NCBI GenBank assembly: GCA_009885845.1
Contig: VFJW01000044.1
Coordinates: 1-47,725, forward strand
Source: Geobacter sp.
Lineage (GTDB): Bacteria > Desulfobacterota > Desulfuromonadia > Geobacterales > Pseudopelobacteraceae
Length of the DNA stretch: 47,725 bases
Direction: 5' to 3'
Shown here: one piece after another, positions 8,414 to 17,517 of the stretch
Layout of the letters: each line of letters starts with the position of its first letter
How positions within the stretch are numbered: the stretch's first letter is position 1
Made by a program: the position numbers and the translations under genes
The notes under the pieces: model-generated
The model's database searches: none
The model's input: the letters and a program-made list of their open reading frames with translations, nothing else
Told to the model about the DNA's origin: nothing

Positions 8414-8596
8414 ATGAATTGCACCATTGAACAGTTTGAAGATGTTATAGCCAAGTTCAAGTACTTTGCCGAATCGGTTAATATTGCTCTTTCGTCCGAG
8501 GCGGAAGATTTGCGACAGGAATTAATCGTGATCTGTGCAGAGTTGCTGACGACCGTCAGAGAAGAGATAGAGGCAGGGTCCGATTCAATCATTTGA
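8414..8596 (+). CDS. small acidic protein of unknown function
   Basis: 60 residues from ATG 8414, favoured over ATG 8384 because GAGAGAGGG lies upstream at reasonable spacing. The protein is acidic, predicted all-helical (QFEDVIAKFKYFAESV; AEDLRQELIVICAELL) and has two cysteines. I do not recognise a family. A good promoter lies upstream and the gene is monocistronic, which supports its being real, but length alone makes this tentative. Confidence 0.45.
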   Translation: MNCTIEQFEDVIAKFKYFAESVNIALSSEAEDLRQELIVICAELLTTVREEIEAGSDSII

Positions 8597-8675
8597 GTGA
8601 CGGGGACGTTAGATATTTCACTATGAATAAAACAAAAAAGGAGCTACAGCATACGCAGTAACCCCTTGAATTTTA

Positions 8676-8752
8676 TGGTCGGGATGACAAGAATTGAACT
8701 TGCGACCCCCTGCTCCCGAAGCAGGTGCGCTACCAGGCTGCGCTACATCCCG
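8676..8752 (-). tRNA. tRNA-Pro (anticodon CGG)
   Basis: 77-base cloverleaf including an encoded CCA end. The acceptor pairs CGGGATG with CATCCCG, the anticodon arm is CCTGC-TTCGGGA-GCAGG giving anticodon CGG, and the T arm carries TTCAATT. A promoter lies upstream on the same strand (TTGACA and TATATA, + strand 8787-8792 and 8765-8770, 16-base spacer). Confidence 0.95.
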
Positions 8753-8764
8753 AAGAGTTGTTTT

Positions 8765-8792
8765 TATATATTTTTTGTGGCACTCTTGTCAA
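8765..8792 (-). promoter_or_regulatory. promoter of tRNA-Pro
   Basis: Minus-strand TTGACA (8792-8787) and TATATA (8770-8765) separated by 16 bases, ending 12 bases before the tRNA 5' end. The hexamers are near-perfect, as usual for stable RNA genes. Confidence 0.7.
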
Positions 8793-8824
8793 CAGTTTAG
8801 ACCCTCGAATCAGGAGCTACCGGA

Positions 8825-9739
8825 ATGCAAGATGTAGTAATACAGCAGATAAAGTTTCTACTCAACAAGCACAATGCCGTGCTACTGGCTCATAACTATA
8901 TGCGTGATGAAGTGCAGGAGATCGCCGATATTACCGGTGATTCTCTTGCCCTGTCAATTGAGGCCGCCAAAACCTCTGCCGACGTTATCGTTTTCTGCGG
9001 CGTGCACTTCATGGCGGAGTCTGCTGCAATCCTTTCTCCCGGCAAGAAGGTGCTGCTTCCCCGCCCCGATGCCGGTTGCCCGATGGCCGACATGGTTACG
9101 GCTGAAGAACTTGAATTACTCAAGTCAGCACACCCCGGTGTGCCGGTAGTTACCTATGTCAACTCATCGGCGGAAGTCAAGGCCCATTCCGATATCTGCT
9201 GTACTTCAGCAAATGCGCTCAAAGTCGTCCGGTCACTTCCTGAAAACGAACTTATTTTTGTGCCGGACCGAAATCTGGGTCGCTGGGTCGCCCAATTTGT
9301 TCCAGAGAAAAAATTCATCTTCTGGGAAGGGTTCTGTCCTACTCATGAACGAATGACGCTGGCAGCGGTGCAGCAAAAGAAAGCAGAGCATCCCGATGCA
9401 CTTTTTATCTGCCACCCGGAAAGCGCCCCGAAGGTCTCGGCTCTGGCCGACCATGTCTGCTCCACCAGCGGCATGTATGACTACTGTCGCATCAGCCCGG
9501 CCAAAAAGTTTATTGTCGGCACAGAAGCGGGTATCCTTTACAAGCTGCGCCTTGACAGCCCCGACAAGGAATTCGTACTGGCCTCGCCGGCTCTGTTCTG
9601 CCCCAACATGAAACTGACCTCGCTGGAGGATGTGCTGTTATCCCTCCAGACCCTGTCGCCGGTCATCACCGTACCGGAAGATATCCGCCTCAAAGCCAAA
9701 GGTGCTCTGGACCGGATGCTGGCGATTCCCCGCGACTGA
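8825..9739 (+). CDS. nadA: quinolinate synthase
   Basis: 304 residues, typical of the short NadA form. It condenses iminoaspartate and dihydroxyacetone phosphate to quinolinate in de novo NAD synthesis, using an oxygen-sensitive [4Fe-4S] cluster. The three cluster cysteines are visible in the family contexts: Cys85 (DAGCPMAD), Cys171 (EGFCPTHE) and Cys259 (ALFCPNMK). Substrate motifs include '[14 protein letters not shown]', '[11 protein letters not shown]' and 'GTEAGILY'. CAGGAG lies before ATG 8825. The gene is monocistronic and ends at a strong bidirectional terminator. nadB and nadC are not in the window. Confidence 0.96.
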   Translation: MQDVVIQQIKFLLNKHNAVLLAHNYMRDEVQEIADITGDSLALSIEAAKTSADVIVFCGVHFMAESAAILSPGKKVLLPRPDAGCPMADMVTAEELELLKSAHPGVPVVTYVNSSAEVKAHSDICCTSANALKVVRSLPENELIFVPDRNLGRWVAQFVPEKKFIFWEGFCPTHERMTLAAVQQKKAEHPDALFICHPESAPKVSALADHVCSTSGMYDYCRISPAKKFIVGTEAGILYKLRLDSPDKEFVLASPALFCPNMKLTSLEDVLLSLQTLSPVITVPEDIRLKAKGALDRMLAIPRD

Positions 9740-9770
9740 CCGCCGGTCTCAATAGAATTTCTGCGCATAC

Positions 9771-9802
9771 AAAAGAAGGCGGCCGATAGGCCGCCTTCTT
9801 TT
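9771..9802. terminator. bidirectional rho-independent terminator
   Basis: Perfect 14-base inverted repeat AAAAGAAGGCGGCC-GATA-GGCCGCCTTCTTTT. It ends in T on both strands and lies between the convergent nadA and glycine-zipper genes, so it can stop both transcripts. Confidence 0.9.
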
Positions 9803-9824
9803 GTTCAAGCTCACATCCGTGCAG

Positions 9825-10292
9825 CTATTCGATGGTGGAACGTATCTTTACCCGGTCACCGACATGGTAGCGGGTTTTGGTGCGAAACTCATCTCCGCTT
9901 TCCACTGTGACAATATACCCGTCAACAACTTCCTGTTCCCGTTCACTGTAACTGACCCGGTCTCTCGGATAACATTTGGTGCCTCGTGTCATGTTCTGAC
10001 CGGCGGCTGCTCCCGCCGCTGCCCCAAGTACTGTCATTGCAGTATTGAAGCCCCCCCTGCCGATCTGGTTCCCGATTATGCCACCGGCAACACCACCCAC
10101 AACTGCACCGCCTAAGCCGCCATCATCCTCACAGATTTCCTCCCGGGACGTAATCGGCTCACGAACGGTGATGATCCTGTAAACTTCACGGACACCGGTA
10201 ACAGTCGCCATGTTCACCGACCGCCCCTCGGCGCTCACATACGTACTCGAAAAAATGATGCCTGCAGCTATCAACAGAGTGATTGTTCTCAT
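9825..10292 (-). CDS. glycine-zipper 2TM outer-membrane protein (SlyB/Pcp-like)
   Basis: 155 residues with a signal peptide (MRTITLLIAAGIIFSSTYVSA). The centre is a glycine-zipper 2TM domain: GGLGGAVVGGVAGGIIGNQ, then GAAAGAAAGQNM, in the small-xxx-small repeat typical of Rickettsia 17-kDa antigen/SlyB proteins. No lipobox cysteine is at the cleavage site, so it is probably not a lipoprotein. The C-terminal part carries 'VDGYIVTVESGDEFRTKTRYHVGDRV', the short SH3-like tail often found with this domain. It is likely located in the outer membrane with an envelope-integrity role, inferred from the family. Confidence 0.85.
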   Translation of the reverse strand: MRTITLLIAAGIIFSSTYVSAEGRSVNMATVTGVREVYRIITVREPITSREEICEDDGGLGGAVVGGVAGGIIGNQIGRGGFNTAMTVLGAAAGAAAGQNMTRGTKCYPRDRVSYSEREQEVVDGYIVTVESGDEFRTKTRYHVGDRVKIRSTIE

Positions 10293-10432
10293 TGCGCACC
10301 TCCCGGCTCATTAACTGATTCTGCTGTTGTGGTAATGGTCTCTTTTATGCAGATCAACGTCTCTTTGATTAATTATATACAAAACGGAGGAAATTTTCAA
10401 ACGGAGAGTGATAACCCGTATGTATGAAATGC

Positions 10433-10461
10433 TGGACAAAAAGAAAATCATATACTATATT
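10433..10461 (+). promoter_or_regulatory. promoter of tRNA-Ser
   Basis: TGGACA (10433-10438), 17-base spacer and TATATT (10456-10461), placing the transcription start about ten bases before the tRNA. Confidence 0.6.
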
Positions 10462-10477
10462 TTGCGTTCGCTCTTAC

Positions 10478-10568
10478 GGAGAGATGTCCGAGCGGTTGAA
10501 GGAGCACGCCTGGAAAGCGTGTGTACGTTAATAGCGTACCGAGGGTTCGAATCCCTCTCTCTCCGCCA
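10478..10568 (+). tRNA. tRNA-Ser (anticodon GGA)
   Basis: 91 bases with an encoded CCA. The acceptor stem GGAGAGA pairs with TCTCTCC, the anticodon arm CACGC-CTGGAAA-GCGTG gives GGA, and there is a long class II variable arm (GTACG...CGTAC), as expected for serine. The T loop is GGTTCGAATCC. Confidence 0.96.
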
Positions 10569-10697
10569 GTTTTTTTAGCTACCGGTAAAGCAAAAAGTTC
10601 CTATGCAATGCTTGCGAGATCTGAGGATTGAGACGCACAAAAAGTATGCCTCGGTCCTGATTTTAAGAGTAACACAGCAATTTTTTGAGAAGCTTGT

Positions 10698-10835
10698 ATG
10701 CTTGCAGGCGCAGATGATAGCCGGGCCTCGCGCAACGGCACGCCGTGAACTCCGCCAGGTCCGGAAGGAAGCAACGGCAGCGGCTCCTGCTGTGTGCCGC
10801 GGGTAAACCCGGCTATCATCTGCGTCTGCAAGCAT
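10698..10835 (+). ncRNA. ffs: signal recognition particle RNA (4.5S-like)
   Basis: About 138 bases folding into a long rod. The outer arms run from ATGCTTGCAGGCGCAGATG (10698) to a near-exact complement ending 10835. The apical domain carries the hallmark AGGTCCGGAAGGAAGCA, with the GGAA tetraloop and symmetric loop that bind Ffh. It lies between tRNA-Ser and dnaX. The exact ends are estimated from the pairing. The RNA overlaps the upstream extension of the dnaX open frame, which is why a later dnaX start is chosen. Confidence 0.93.
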
Positions 10836-10915
10836 TTCCCCCTTCCACATCCCCTGAACCAGGCCTGCTCCCTGTTAACCCGTTACAGAGCAGACTGTCT
10901 GTGAGGTTAGATCTC

Positions 10916-12607
10916 TTGTCCAACGGTACGCGCTATGATGGCTTGGCAAGGAAATACCGCCCCCAAAGTTTTTCCGAGCTGGTAGGCCAGGAACACGTCA
11001 GCAAAACACTGCAAAATGCCATAAACTCAGGCCGGGTTGCCCATGCGTTCCTCTTTACCGGTGCCCGTGGTGTCGGCAAGACCAGCACCGCCCGTATCAT
11101 GGCCAAGACCCTCAACTGTGCAGTCGGAGTTACTCCGGAACCGTGCAACAAATGTCCGCAATGTGAAGAGATAACCAAAGGCACCTCCACCGATGTCTTC
11201 GAAATTGACGGCGCGTCAAATAACGGCGTAGATGATGTCCGCGATCTGCGTGACAACATCAAGTACCTCCCCTCCCACAGCCGCTACCGGATCATCATCA
11301 TCGACGAAGTTCACATGCTCTCCACCAATGCCTTCAACGCCCTGCTAAAGACACTGGAAGAACCTCCCGAACATGTCAAATTCATCTTTGCCACGACTGA
11401 ACCACACAAACTACCGGTTACGATTCTGTCGCGCTGTCAGCGTTTCGACTTCAAGCGGGTGACACTGGCGAAAATTATTGGCCGTCTGCGGGATATCGCC
11501 GGACAGGAAAATGTCACCATCGGCGATTCCTCCCTGGCCTTGATCGCCCGCAAAGGTGACGGCAGCATGCGTGATTCCCTCACCGCTTTTGATCAGGTAC
11601 TCGCATATTCCGGAAACAGTGTCAGTGATGAAGATGTCACCACTCTGCTGGGAACTATTGACAGACGCCTGCTTGAGGAAATTTCAGCGGCGATTTTCAC
11701 CGGCGATACCCAGGGTGTGCTTGCCGGAGTCAAACAGGTTGATCTGGTTGGCTATAATATGCGCCAGTTCTGTCAGGAATTGATCGAACACTTTCGTAAT
11801 CTGCTGGTAATCCGTTCGGTCAAAAAACCGGAAGATATCCTCGACATTACCGCTGCCGAACTCGATGTACTCCACAAGCAGTCACTACACGTCTCTGCAT
11901 TGGACATTCAACGTCGCCTGACGCTGTTTATAAAAGCTGAAGCAGAAATGTCCTACGCCAGTTTTCCGCGCCTGATTGTGGAGATGGCGCTTCTCAAAGC
12001 CGCACTGCTGGCACCTCTGGTGCCGATACAGGAGCTGATTGAAAAAATTAAATCACTGGAAACAGCAGCCGTTCATACGCCGTCACTGCCATGGGAAGCT
12101 TCCAGGACAGCCTCTCCGCCCTCACTTCAGCGGAATGAGCGACAGGACCCTGTTTCCTCCCGGCCGTCCCGGTCTGAAGCCATCGCAGCTTCGCAGTCGG
12201 AAACTATTGAGGGGCATGCTGACTGGGGTCGTTTTGTTGCATTTGTCAATGGCAAGGATCTCCAGCTTGGATCGGTGCTTGAGCATGGCAGTCCGCTCAA
12301 GCAGGAAAACGGCTTGATTGAAATCGGTTTTCCGGCGGGCAGTTACTATCTGACCGCCGCTCTGGACGTCGAGTTTATTGCTGAGGTTCAAGCACTTGCC
12401 TGCTCCTTTGCAGGAGGAAATACCACCATTCGTGTGAAATCTATTGAAACCGGATTTGCAGACGCGCCCTTGTCATTAGCTGAAAAAAAAAAGAGTGATG
12501 CCGAACAGCATCTGGCAACGCTGAAACAGGAGATTGAAAACCACCCGGTGATTAAAGAGGCGGAACGGGTGTTTGGCTGCAGCATTACTGAGGTTCGGGA
12601 ATTCTAG
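10916..12607 (+). CDS. dnaX: DNA polymerase III gamma/tau subunit
   Basis: 563 residues from TTG 10916. The open frame extends back into the SRP RNA, but homologous DnaX proteins begin just before 'LARKYRPQSFSELVGQ'; GTG 10901 is the alternative. This is the clamp-loader AAA+ ATPase: Walker A GARGVGKT (49-56), zinc-binding cysteines 68, 77, 80 and 83, Walker B IIIDEVHML and arginine-finger motif ILSRC. The C-terminal ~200 residues are a tau-like region after a Ser/Pro-rich linker. A run of ten A at 12483-12492 (codons 523-526) is a slippage site: a -1 shift yields a stop two codons later (527 residues). Confidence 0.95.
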   Translation: MSNGTRYDGLARKYRPQSFSELVGQEHVSKTLQNAINSGRVAHAFLFTGARGVGKTSTARIMAKTLNCAVGVTPEPCNKCPQCEEITKGTSTDVFEIDGASNNGVDDVRDLRDNIKYLPSHSRYRIIIIDEVHMLSTNAFNALLKTLEEPPEHVKFIFATTEPHKLPVTILSRCQRFDFKRVTLAKIIGRLRDIAGQENVTIGDSSLALIARKGDGSMRDSLTAFDQVLAYSGNSVSDEDVTTLLGTIDRRLLEEISAAIFTGDTQGVLAGVKQVDLVGYNMRQFCQELIEHFRNLLVIRSVKKPEDILDITAAELDVLHKQSLHVSALDIQRRLTLFIKAEAEMSYASFPRLIVEMALLKAALLAPLVPIQELIEKIKSLETAAVHTPSLPWEASRTASPPSLQRNERQDPVSSRPSRSEAIAASQSETIEGHADWGRFVAFVNGKDLQLGSVLEHGSPLKQENGLIEIGFPAGSYYLTAALDVEFIAEVQALACSFAGGNTTIRVKSIETGFADAPLSLAEKKKSDAEQHLATLKQEIENHPVIKEAERVFGCSITEVREF

Positions 12608-12655
12608 CAATTTCAGACGGTACCCGGATAGAATCACAAAAACAGGGAGGAAAAG

Positions 12656-12970
12656 ATGTCAAAAGGTTTAGCAAATATGATGAAGCAGGCTCAGATGATC
12701 CAGCAGAAAATGGCCAGACTGCAGGAAGAGGCCAGCTTAAAAACTGCCGTCGCCACATCCGGTGGCGGGGCCGTATCGATTACGGTAAACGGTAAAAATG
12801 AAATAATTTCATTGGAAATAAAAAAAGAAGCAGTCGATCCGAATGATGTTGAAATGCTTCAGGACCTTATCGTTACTGCTGCCAATGAGGCACTGAAGAA
12901 AGTTCATACCGAAATGGGGAATGAAATGTCCAAAATTACCGGCGGCATGAGTATTCCCGGCCTTTTCTAG
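12656..12970 (+). CDS. YbaB/EbfC nucleoid-associated protein
   Basis: 104 residues with the family pattern: N-terminal helix 'LANMMKQAQMIQQKMARLQEE', then 'GGGAVSITVNGKNEIISLEIKKE' (quoted as GGGAVSITVNGK), 'DLIVTAANEALKK' and a glycine- and methionine-containing tail ending in PGLF. These dimeric tweezers-shaped proteins bind DNA and are nearly always next to dnaX and recR, as here. GGGAGGAAAAG precedes the ATG. It is probably co-transcribed with dnaX (48-base gap). Confidence 0.95.
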   Translation: MSKGLANMMKQAQMIQQKMARLQEEASLKTAVATSGGGAVSITVNGKNEIISLEIKKEAVDPNDVEMLQDLIVTAANEALKKVHTEMGNEMSKITGGMSIPGLF

Positions 12971-13030
12971 TGTTATAAGATACTTGCATGAATATCACCC
13001 TCTAGCACTGAACATTGTATTTTTAATTTG

Positions 13031-13045
13031 ACTAAAATTTTTAGT
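13031..13045. other. AT-rich palindrome between ybaB and recR
   Basis: ACTAAAA-T-TTTTAGT lies in the 250-base gap between ybaB and recR. The gap otherwise holds a TATAAT (13186-13191) that may drive recR. Nothing else recognisable was found in this gap. Confidence 0.35.
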
Positions 13046-13223
13046 TCGACTAATAGTAGTCACCTGCATCCAGAGACATTGTCAGTTATGTGACACATTG
13101 AGAGACTCCCGATTGCCATGCTCTGACATGGTTTTCTGACCCGTTTTTGTTATTGCAGAGCGGGGTGGCTTCTTTTTAACGTCGCTATAATGCTAAAATT
13201 TTGTTTTATTTGTGCCGGAATTT

Positions 13224-13817
13224 ATGCTAACAAAATCATCCTCATTGATGCGCCTGGTAGGAGAGTTGAAGAAGTTGCCGGGGGTCGGAGAACGAACAGC
13301 ACTCCGTCTGGCTTTTCATCTTCTGAAGTCTCCCCGTAACCTGACCGCATTATCAGATTCGCTCTGTGAGGTACGGGACCGGGTACGACCCTGCTCCACC
13401 TGTTTTGCCATTACGGAGAATGACCAGTGTTCTATCTGTTCAGGCAGCCGGGATACAAGCATTATCTGCGTCGTTGAAAACTCGCAGGACCTGATGGCTC
13501 TGGAACGAAGTAACGCGTATCGGGGCACCTATCACGTTCTGGAAGGGGCCATCTCGCCGTTATCCGGCATTGGACCGTCCAATCTGAGGATCCCGGAGTT
13601 GGTGGATCGGATCGGTTCCGGTTCGGTTCTCGAAGTGGTGATTGCCACTAATTTTACCGTTGAGGGCGAAGCAACGGCACTCTATCTGACGAAAATACTA
13701 AAGCCGACCGGTGTTAAAATAAGTCGTCTGGCACACGGCATCCCGCTCGGAAGTGACATTGAGTTTGTTGATGCCGCCACGGTGCAGTGGGCGTTGCAGG
13801 GTAGAAATGAATTGTAA
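13224..13817 (+). CDS. recR: recombination mediator RecR
   Basis: 197 residues from ATG 13224 (MLTKSSSLMRLVGELKKLPG); a GTG 12 bases upstream is possible but adds residues absent from the family. It contains an N-terminal helix-hairpin-helix (KKLPGVGERTALRLAFHLL), a C4 zinc finger (about 57-72: CSTC...CSIC), a Toprim domain (ICVVENSQDLMALE) and a C-terminal Walker-B-like part (SRLAHGIPLGSDIEFVD). It acts with RecO and RecF to load RecA at gaps. It belongs to the conserved dnaX-ybaB-recR block. Confidence 0.95.
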   Translation: MLTKSSSLMRLVGELKKLPGVGERTALRLAFHLLKSPRNLTALSDSLCEVRDRVRPCSTCFAITENDQCSICSGSRDTSIICVVENSQDLMALERSNAYRGTYHVLEGAISPLSGIGPSNLRIPELVDRIGSGSVLEVVIATNFTVEGEATALYLTKILKPTGVKISRLAHGIPLGSDIEFVDAATVQWALQGRNEL

Positions 13818-13862
13818 CTGAAACAAAATGTTTGACGTAACCCAAAAAAGAGGAGGCAGTTC

Positions 13863-16800
13863 ATGAGCAGAAAAATGGTAACCATTGACGGCAACACCGC
13901 CGCAGCCCACGTGGCACACGCCACTAACGAAGTAATCGCTATTTACCCGATCACCCCTTCATCGGTCATGGGGGAGATTTCAGATGCCAAGAGCGCCGCA
14001 GGCGAGAAGAATATCTGGGGTACTATCCCGCTGGTATCAGAACTGCAATCCGAGGGAGGAGCGGCAGGAGCCGTCCACGGAGCCCTGCAGGCCGGTGCCC
14101 TCACCACCACTTTCACCGCCAGCCAGGGCCTGCTGCTGATGATTCCAAACATGTACAAGATTGCCGGCGAGTTGACCTCCACGGTCTTCCATGTTTCTGC
14201 TCGCGCGATCTCTGCCGCAGCTCTGAATATCTTCGGCGATCATTCTGATGTCATGTCCTGCCGTTCTACCGGCTGGGCGATGATCTGCTCGAACAACGTC
14301 CAGGAAGTCATGGACTTCGCCCTGATCTCCCAGGCATCAACATTACGCAGTCGCATTCCGTTCCTGCACTTCTTCGACGGTTTCCGTACCTCGCACGAAG
14401 TCCAGAAAGTCGAAGAACTGACTTTCGACGACATGCGCGCCATGATGAATGATGATCTCGTCAATGCTCACCGCCTGCGCGGACTCTCCCCCGACCGACC
14501 GGTTATGCGCGGCACCGCCCAGAATCCTGATGTCTACTTTCAGGGACGCGAAACCGTCAACCAGTTTTACGCACCCTGTATCAAGATCGTCCAGGAAGAG
14601 ATGGATAAATTCGGCAAACTTACCGGCCGTAAGTACAAACTGGTAGAGTACCACGGTGCCAAAGATGCTGATCGTGTTGTCGTTATCATGGGTTCCGGAG
14701 CTGACACCGTCCAGGAAACCGTAGATGCATTGAACAAGAAGGGCGAAAAAGTCGGCGTCGTCAAGATCCATCTGTACCGTCCATTCCCGCTTGACGCCTT
14801 CATCAAGGCATTGCCTAAAACTGTTACCAGTATAGCCGTCCTCGATCGCACTAAAGAGCCCGGTTCCCTGGGCGAACCGCTCTATCTTGACGTACGCACC
14901 GCCATCGGTGAAGCTATGTCTGAAGGCAAGTTCAACTTCAAAGGCTATCCGAAAATCGTCGGCGGGCGCTACGGTCTCGGCTCCAAGGAATTCACCCCGG
15001 CCATGGCAAAAGCTGTCCTCGACAACCTCAAAAAAGCAAAACCAAAAAATCACTACGTCGTTGGTATTAAAGAAGACGTTACCAACTGCAGCCTTGATTA
15101 CAATCCGGCATTCCGCACCGCCATGGATGGCACATATGAGGCGATGTTCTTCGGACTCGGCTCGGACGGCACCGTCGGCGCCAACAAAAACACCATCAAG
15201 ATTATCGGCGAAACCACCAAAAACTTTGCCCAGGCCTATTTTGTCTATGACTCCAAGAAAGCCGGCACCGTCACAGTCTCGCACCTCCGTTTTGGTAAAA
15301 AGGCGATTAACGCCCCGTACCTGATCGACAATGCCGATTTCATCGCCTGTCACAACTTCTCCTTCCTGGAGAAATACGACATGGTCAGTAAAGCCAAGCC
15401 GGGCGGCACTTTTCTGCTCTGTGCTCCCTTTGCAAAGGATGAAGTCTGGGACAAAATGCCGAAAGAGGTCCAGCAGCAGATCATCGACAGGAAGCTGAAG
15501 TTCTACGTGATCAATGCCATCAAACTGGGCGAGGATCTCGGTCTTGGCGCCCGCATCAATGTTATCATGCAGACCGCCTTCTTCAAAATTTCCAACATCA
15601 TTCCACTGACGCAGGCAATTGCTGAAATTAAGGATGCTATCAAAAAGAGTTACGGCAAGTCAGGCGATAAAGTTGTCGCGATGAATAATAGTGCTGTAGA
15701 CGAGGCCCTCAAGAACATCTATGAAGTTAAAGTACCGGCCAAAGCCACCAGCAAGCTCAAAATGCCGCCAGCCGTATCCAAGAGCGCACCTCAATTCGTT
15801 CAGGATGTTACCGGCTTGATCATCGCCGGCTTCGGCGACGACCTGCCCGTATCCCTCATGCCGGCCGACGGAACCTTCCCGACTGCTACTTCACAATACG
15901 AAAAACGTAATATTGCTGTCGACATCCCGGTCTGGGACAGTGCCGTGTGCCTCCAGTGCGCCATCTGTTCATTTGTCTGTCCACATGCAACCATCCGCAT
16001 GAAAGTGTATGACGAAAAACTGCTCAAGAAAGCACCGGCAACCTTTAAGTCTATCGATTGCAAGCTTCCTGAGTTCAAGGGGAAAAAATTTACCATTCAG
16101 GTTGCTCCTGAAGATTGCACCGGCTGTGGCGCCTGCGTACACAACTGTCCGGGAAAAAACAAGGAAGTGCCGGGCAAAAAAGCAATCAACATGCAATTCC
16201 AGGCTCCGCTACGGGCCGCAGAAGCGGTCAACTATGACTTTTTCCTCTCCCTGCCAGATGTCGATCCGACCACGGTAAAACTGGAGACTCTGCGCGGCAG
16301 TCAGCTGGTTCGTCCGATCTTTGAATACTCCGGAGCCTGTGCCGGTTGCGGAGAGACACCTTACCTGAAGCTCCTGTCGCAGCTGTTTGGTGACCGCGCC
16401 ATGATTGCTAATGCCACCGGTTGTACCTCAATCTACGGCGGCAACCTCCCCACCACACCGTGGGCACAGCGCGCAGACGGTCGTGGACCGGCATGGTCCA
16501 ACTCACTGTTCGAGGACAACGCCGAGTTCGGTTTCGGTATGCGTCTGGCAGTGGACAAGTTTAATGAATCAGCGCTGGAGCTTCTGGACCAACTGACTAC
16601 CTGCAGCTGCAAATCCTGCAAACCGGTCATCCCGCTGATGAAAGAGATCAAAACAGCTGATCAGTCCGACCAGACCGGCATCGAGAAGCAGCGCGAACGG
16701 GTCGCAACATTGAAGAAGGCCCTCAAGGGGTGCAAAGAGCGGGCTGCCGTACAATTGCTGCCGCTGGCTGATTACCTGGTCAAAAAATCAATCTGGTGCG

Positions 16801-17438
16801 TCGGTGGCGACGGCTGGGCGTATGACATCGGCTACGGCGGCCTCGACCACGTCATTGCCTCCGGGAAGAACGTCAACATTCTGGTGCTGGACACCGAGGT
16901 TTATTCCAACACCGGCGGGCAGGCTTCAAAAGCCACTCCGATCGGTGCTGTGGCACAGTTCGCTGCAGGCGGCAAGGTTCAGGGCAAGAAAGACCTGGGG
17001 ATGATGGCAATGGCCTACGGGACAGTGTATGTAGCCAACGTATCTCTGGCCAACCCGGCTCAAGTCGTCAAAGCTTTCATGGAAGCCGAAGCGTACGATG
17101 GTCCTTCGATTATCATCGCTTATGCTCACTGCATTGCTCACGGAATTAATATGACTACTGCAGTGGATGAGCAGAAAAAAGTGGTTTCCTCCGGCTACTG
17201 GCCGCTCTACCGCTATAATCCGGCTCTGGTTGCTGAAGGCAGGAACCCTCTGCAGCTTGACAGCAAGTCTCCGACTACTTCATTCGAAGACTATGCATAC
17301 GGCGAGAACCGCTACAAAGTTCTGCAGAAGGCCAACCCCGAGGCAGCTGCTGTGCTGATGAAGAAGGCAAGTGCCTGGACAGCTAGTCGTTTCGAGTACT
17401 ACCAGAAACTGGCTGCGCTGTCGTTTGAGAAAAAGTAG
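13863..17438 (+). CDS. nifJ: pyruvate:ferredoxin (flavodoxin) oxidoreductase, single-chain
   Basis: 1191 residues, the usual length of the fused homodimeric PFOR. It oxidises pyruvate with CoA to acetyl-CoA and CO2, passing electrons to ferredoxin, or runs in reverse. In order: domain I with 'AIYPITPSSVMGEISD' (about 27), domain II, the gamma domain (GLGSDGTVGANKNTIKIIGE, about 428), a two-cluster ferredoxin insert (CLQCAICSFVCPH near 697; CTGCGACVHNCPG near 755) and the thiamine-diphosphate domain (CAGCGETPYLKLLSQ; GDGWAYDIGYGGLDHV; DTEVYSNTGGQASKATP). AAGAGGAGG precedes the start. It is followed by a terminator, so it is transcribed alone or with recR. Confidence 0.97.
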   Translation: MSRKMVTIDGNTAAAHVAHATNEVIAIYPITPSSVMGEISDAKSAAGEKNIWGTIPLVSELQSEGGAAGAVHGALQAGALTTTFTASQGLLLMIPNMYKIAGELTSTVFHVSARAISAAALNIFGDHSDVMSCRSTGWAMICSNNVQEVMDFALISQASTLRSRIPFLHFFDGFRTSHEVQKVEELTFDDMRAMMNDDLVNAHRLRGLSPDRPVMRGTAQNPDVYFQGRETVNQFYAPCIKIVQEEMDKFGKLTGRKYKLVEYHGAKDADRVVVIMGSGADTVQETVDALNKKGEKVGVVKIHLYRPFPLDAFIKALPKTVTSIAVLDRTKEPGSLGEPLYLDVRTAIGEAMSEGKFNFKGYPKIVGGRYGLGSKEFTPAMAKAVLDNLKKAKPKNHYVVGIKEDVTNCSLDYNPAFRTAMDGTYEAMFFGLGSDGTVGANKNTIKIIGETTKNFAQAYFVYDSKKAGTVTVSHLRFGKKAINAPYLIDNADFIACHNFSFLEKYDMVSKAKPGGTFLLCAPFAKDEVWDKMPKEVQQQIIDRKLKFYVINAIKLGEDLGLGARINVIMQTAFFKISNIIPLTQAIAEIKDAIKKSYGKSGDKVVAMNNSAVDEALKNIYEVKVPAKATSKLKMPPAVSKSAPQFVQDVTGLIIAGFGDDLPVSLMPADGTFPTATSQYEKRNIAVDIPVWDSAVCLQCAICSFVCPHATIRMKVYDEKLLKKAPATFKSIDCKLPEFKGKKFTIQVAPEDCTGCGACVHNCPGKNKEVPGKKAINMQFQAPLRAAEAVNYDFFLSLPDVDPTTVKLETLRGSQLVRPIFEYSGACAGCGETPYLKLLSQLFGDRAMIANATGCTSIYGGNLPTTPWAQRADGRGPAWSNSLFEDNAEFGFGMRLAVDKFNESALELLDQLTTCSCKSCKPVIPLMKEIKTADQSDQTGIEKQRERVATLKKALKGCKERAAVQLLPLADYLVKKSIWCVGGDGWAYDIGYGGLDHVIASGKNVNILVLDTEVYSNTGGQASKATPIGAVAQFAAGGKVQGKKDLGMMAMAYGTVYVANVSLANPAQVVKAFMEAEAYDGPSIIIAYAHCIAHGINMTTAVDEQKKVVSSGYWPLYRYNPALVAEGRNPLQLDSKSPTTSFEDYAYGENRYKVLQKANPEAAAVLMKKASAWTASRFEYYQKLAALSFEKK

Positions 17439-17466
17439 TTTCATGCAGTACGTTGAGATATAATCC

Positions 17467-17495
17467 AGCCCCGCAGAGTAATCTGCGGGGCTTTT
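17467..17495 (+). terminator. terminator after PFOR gene
   Basis: AGCCCCGCAGA-GTAA-TCTGCGGGGCT, 11 perfect pairs followed by TTT. Confidence 0.85.
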
Positions 17496-17517
17496 CATTT
17501 CAAATTATGGAGCGTTT

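Noticed and set aside
10745-10915. N-terminal extension of the dnaX open frame
   Set aside because: It overlaps the SRP RNA and is absent from the family; the TTG at 10916 (or GTG 10901) is the more likely start.
14343-15353. Long open frame (336 codons) on the minus strand across the PFOR gene
   Set aside because: It is opposite a fully recognised gene with strong codon bias; no ribosome site, no family likeness. A shadow frame.
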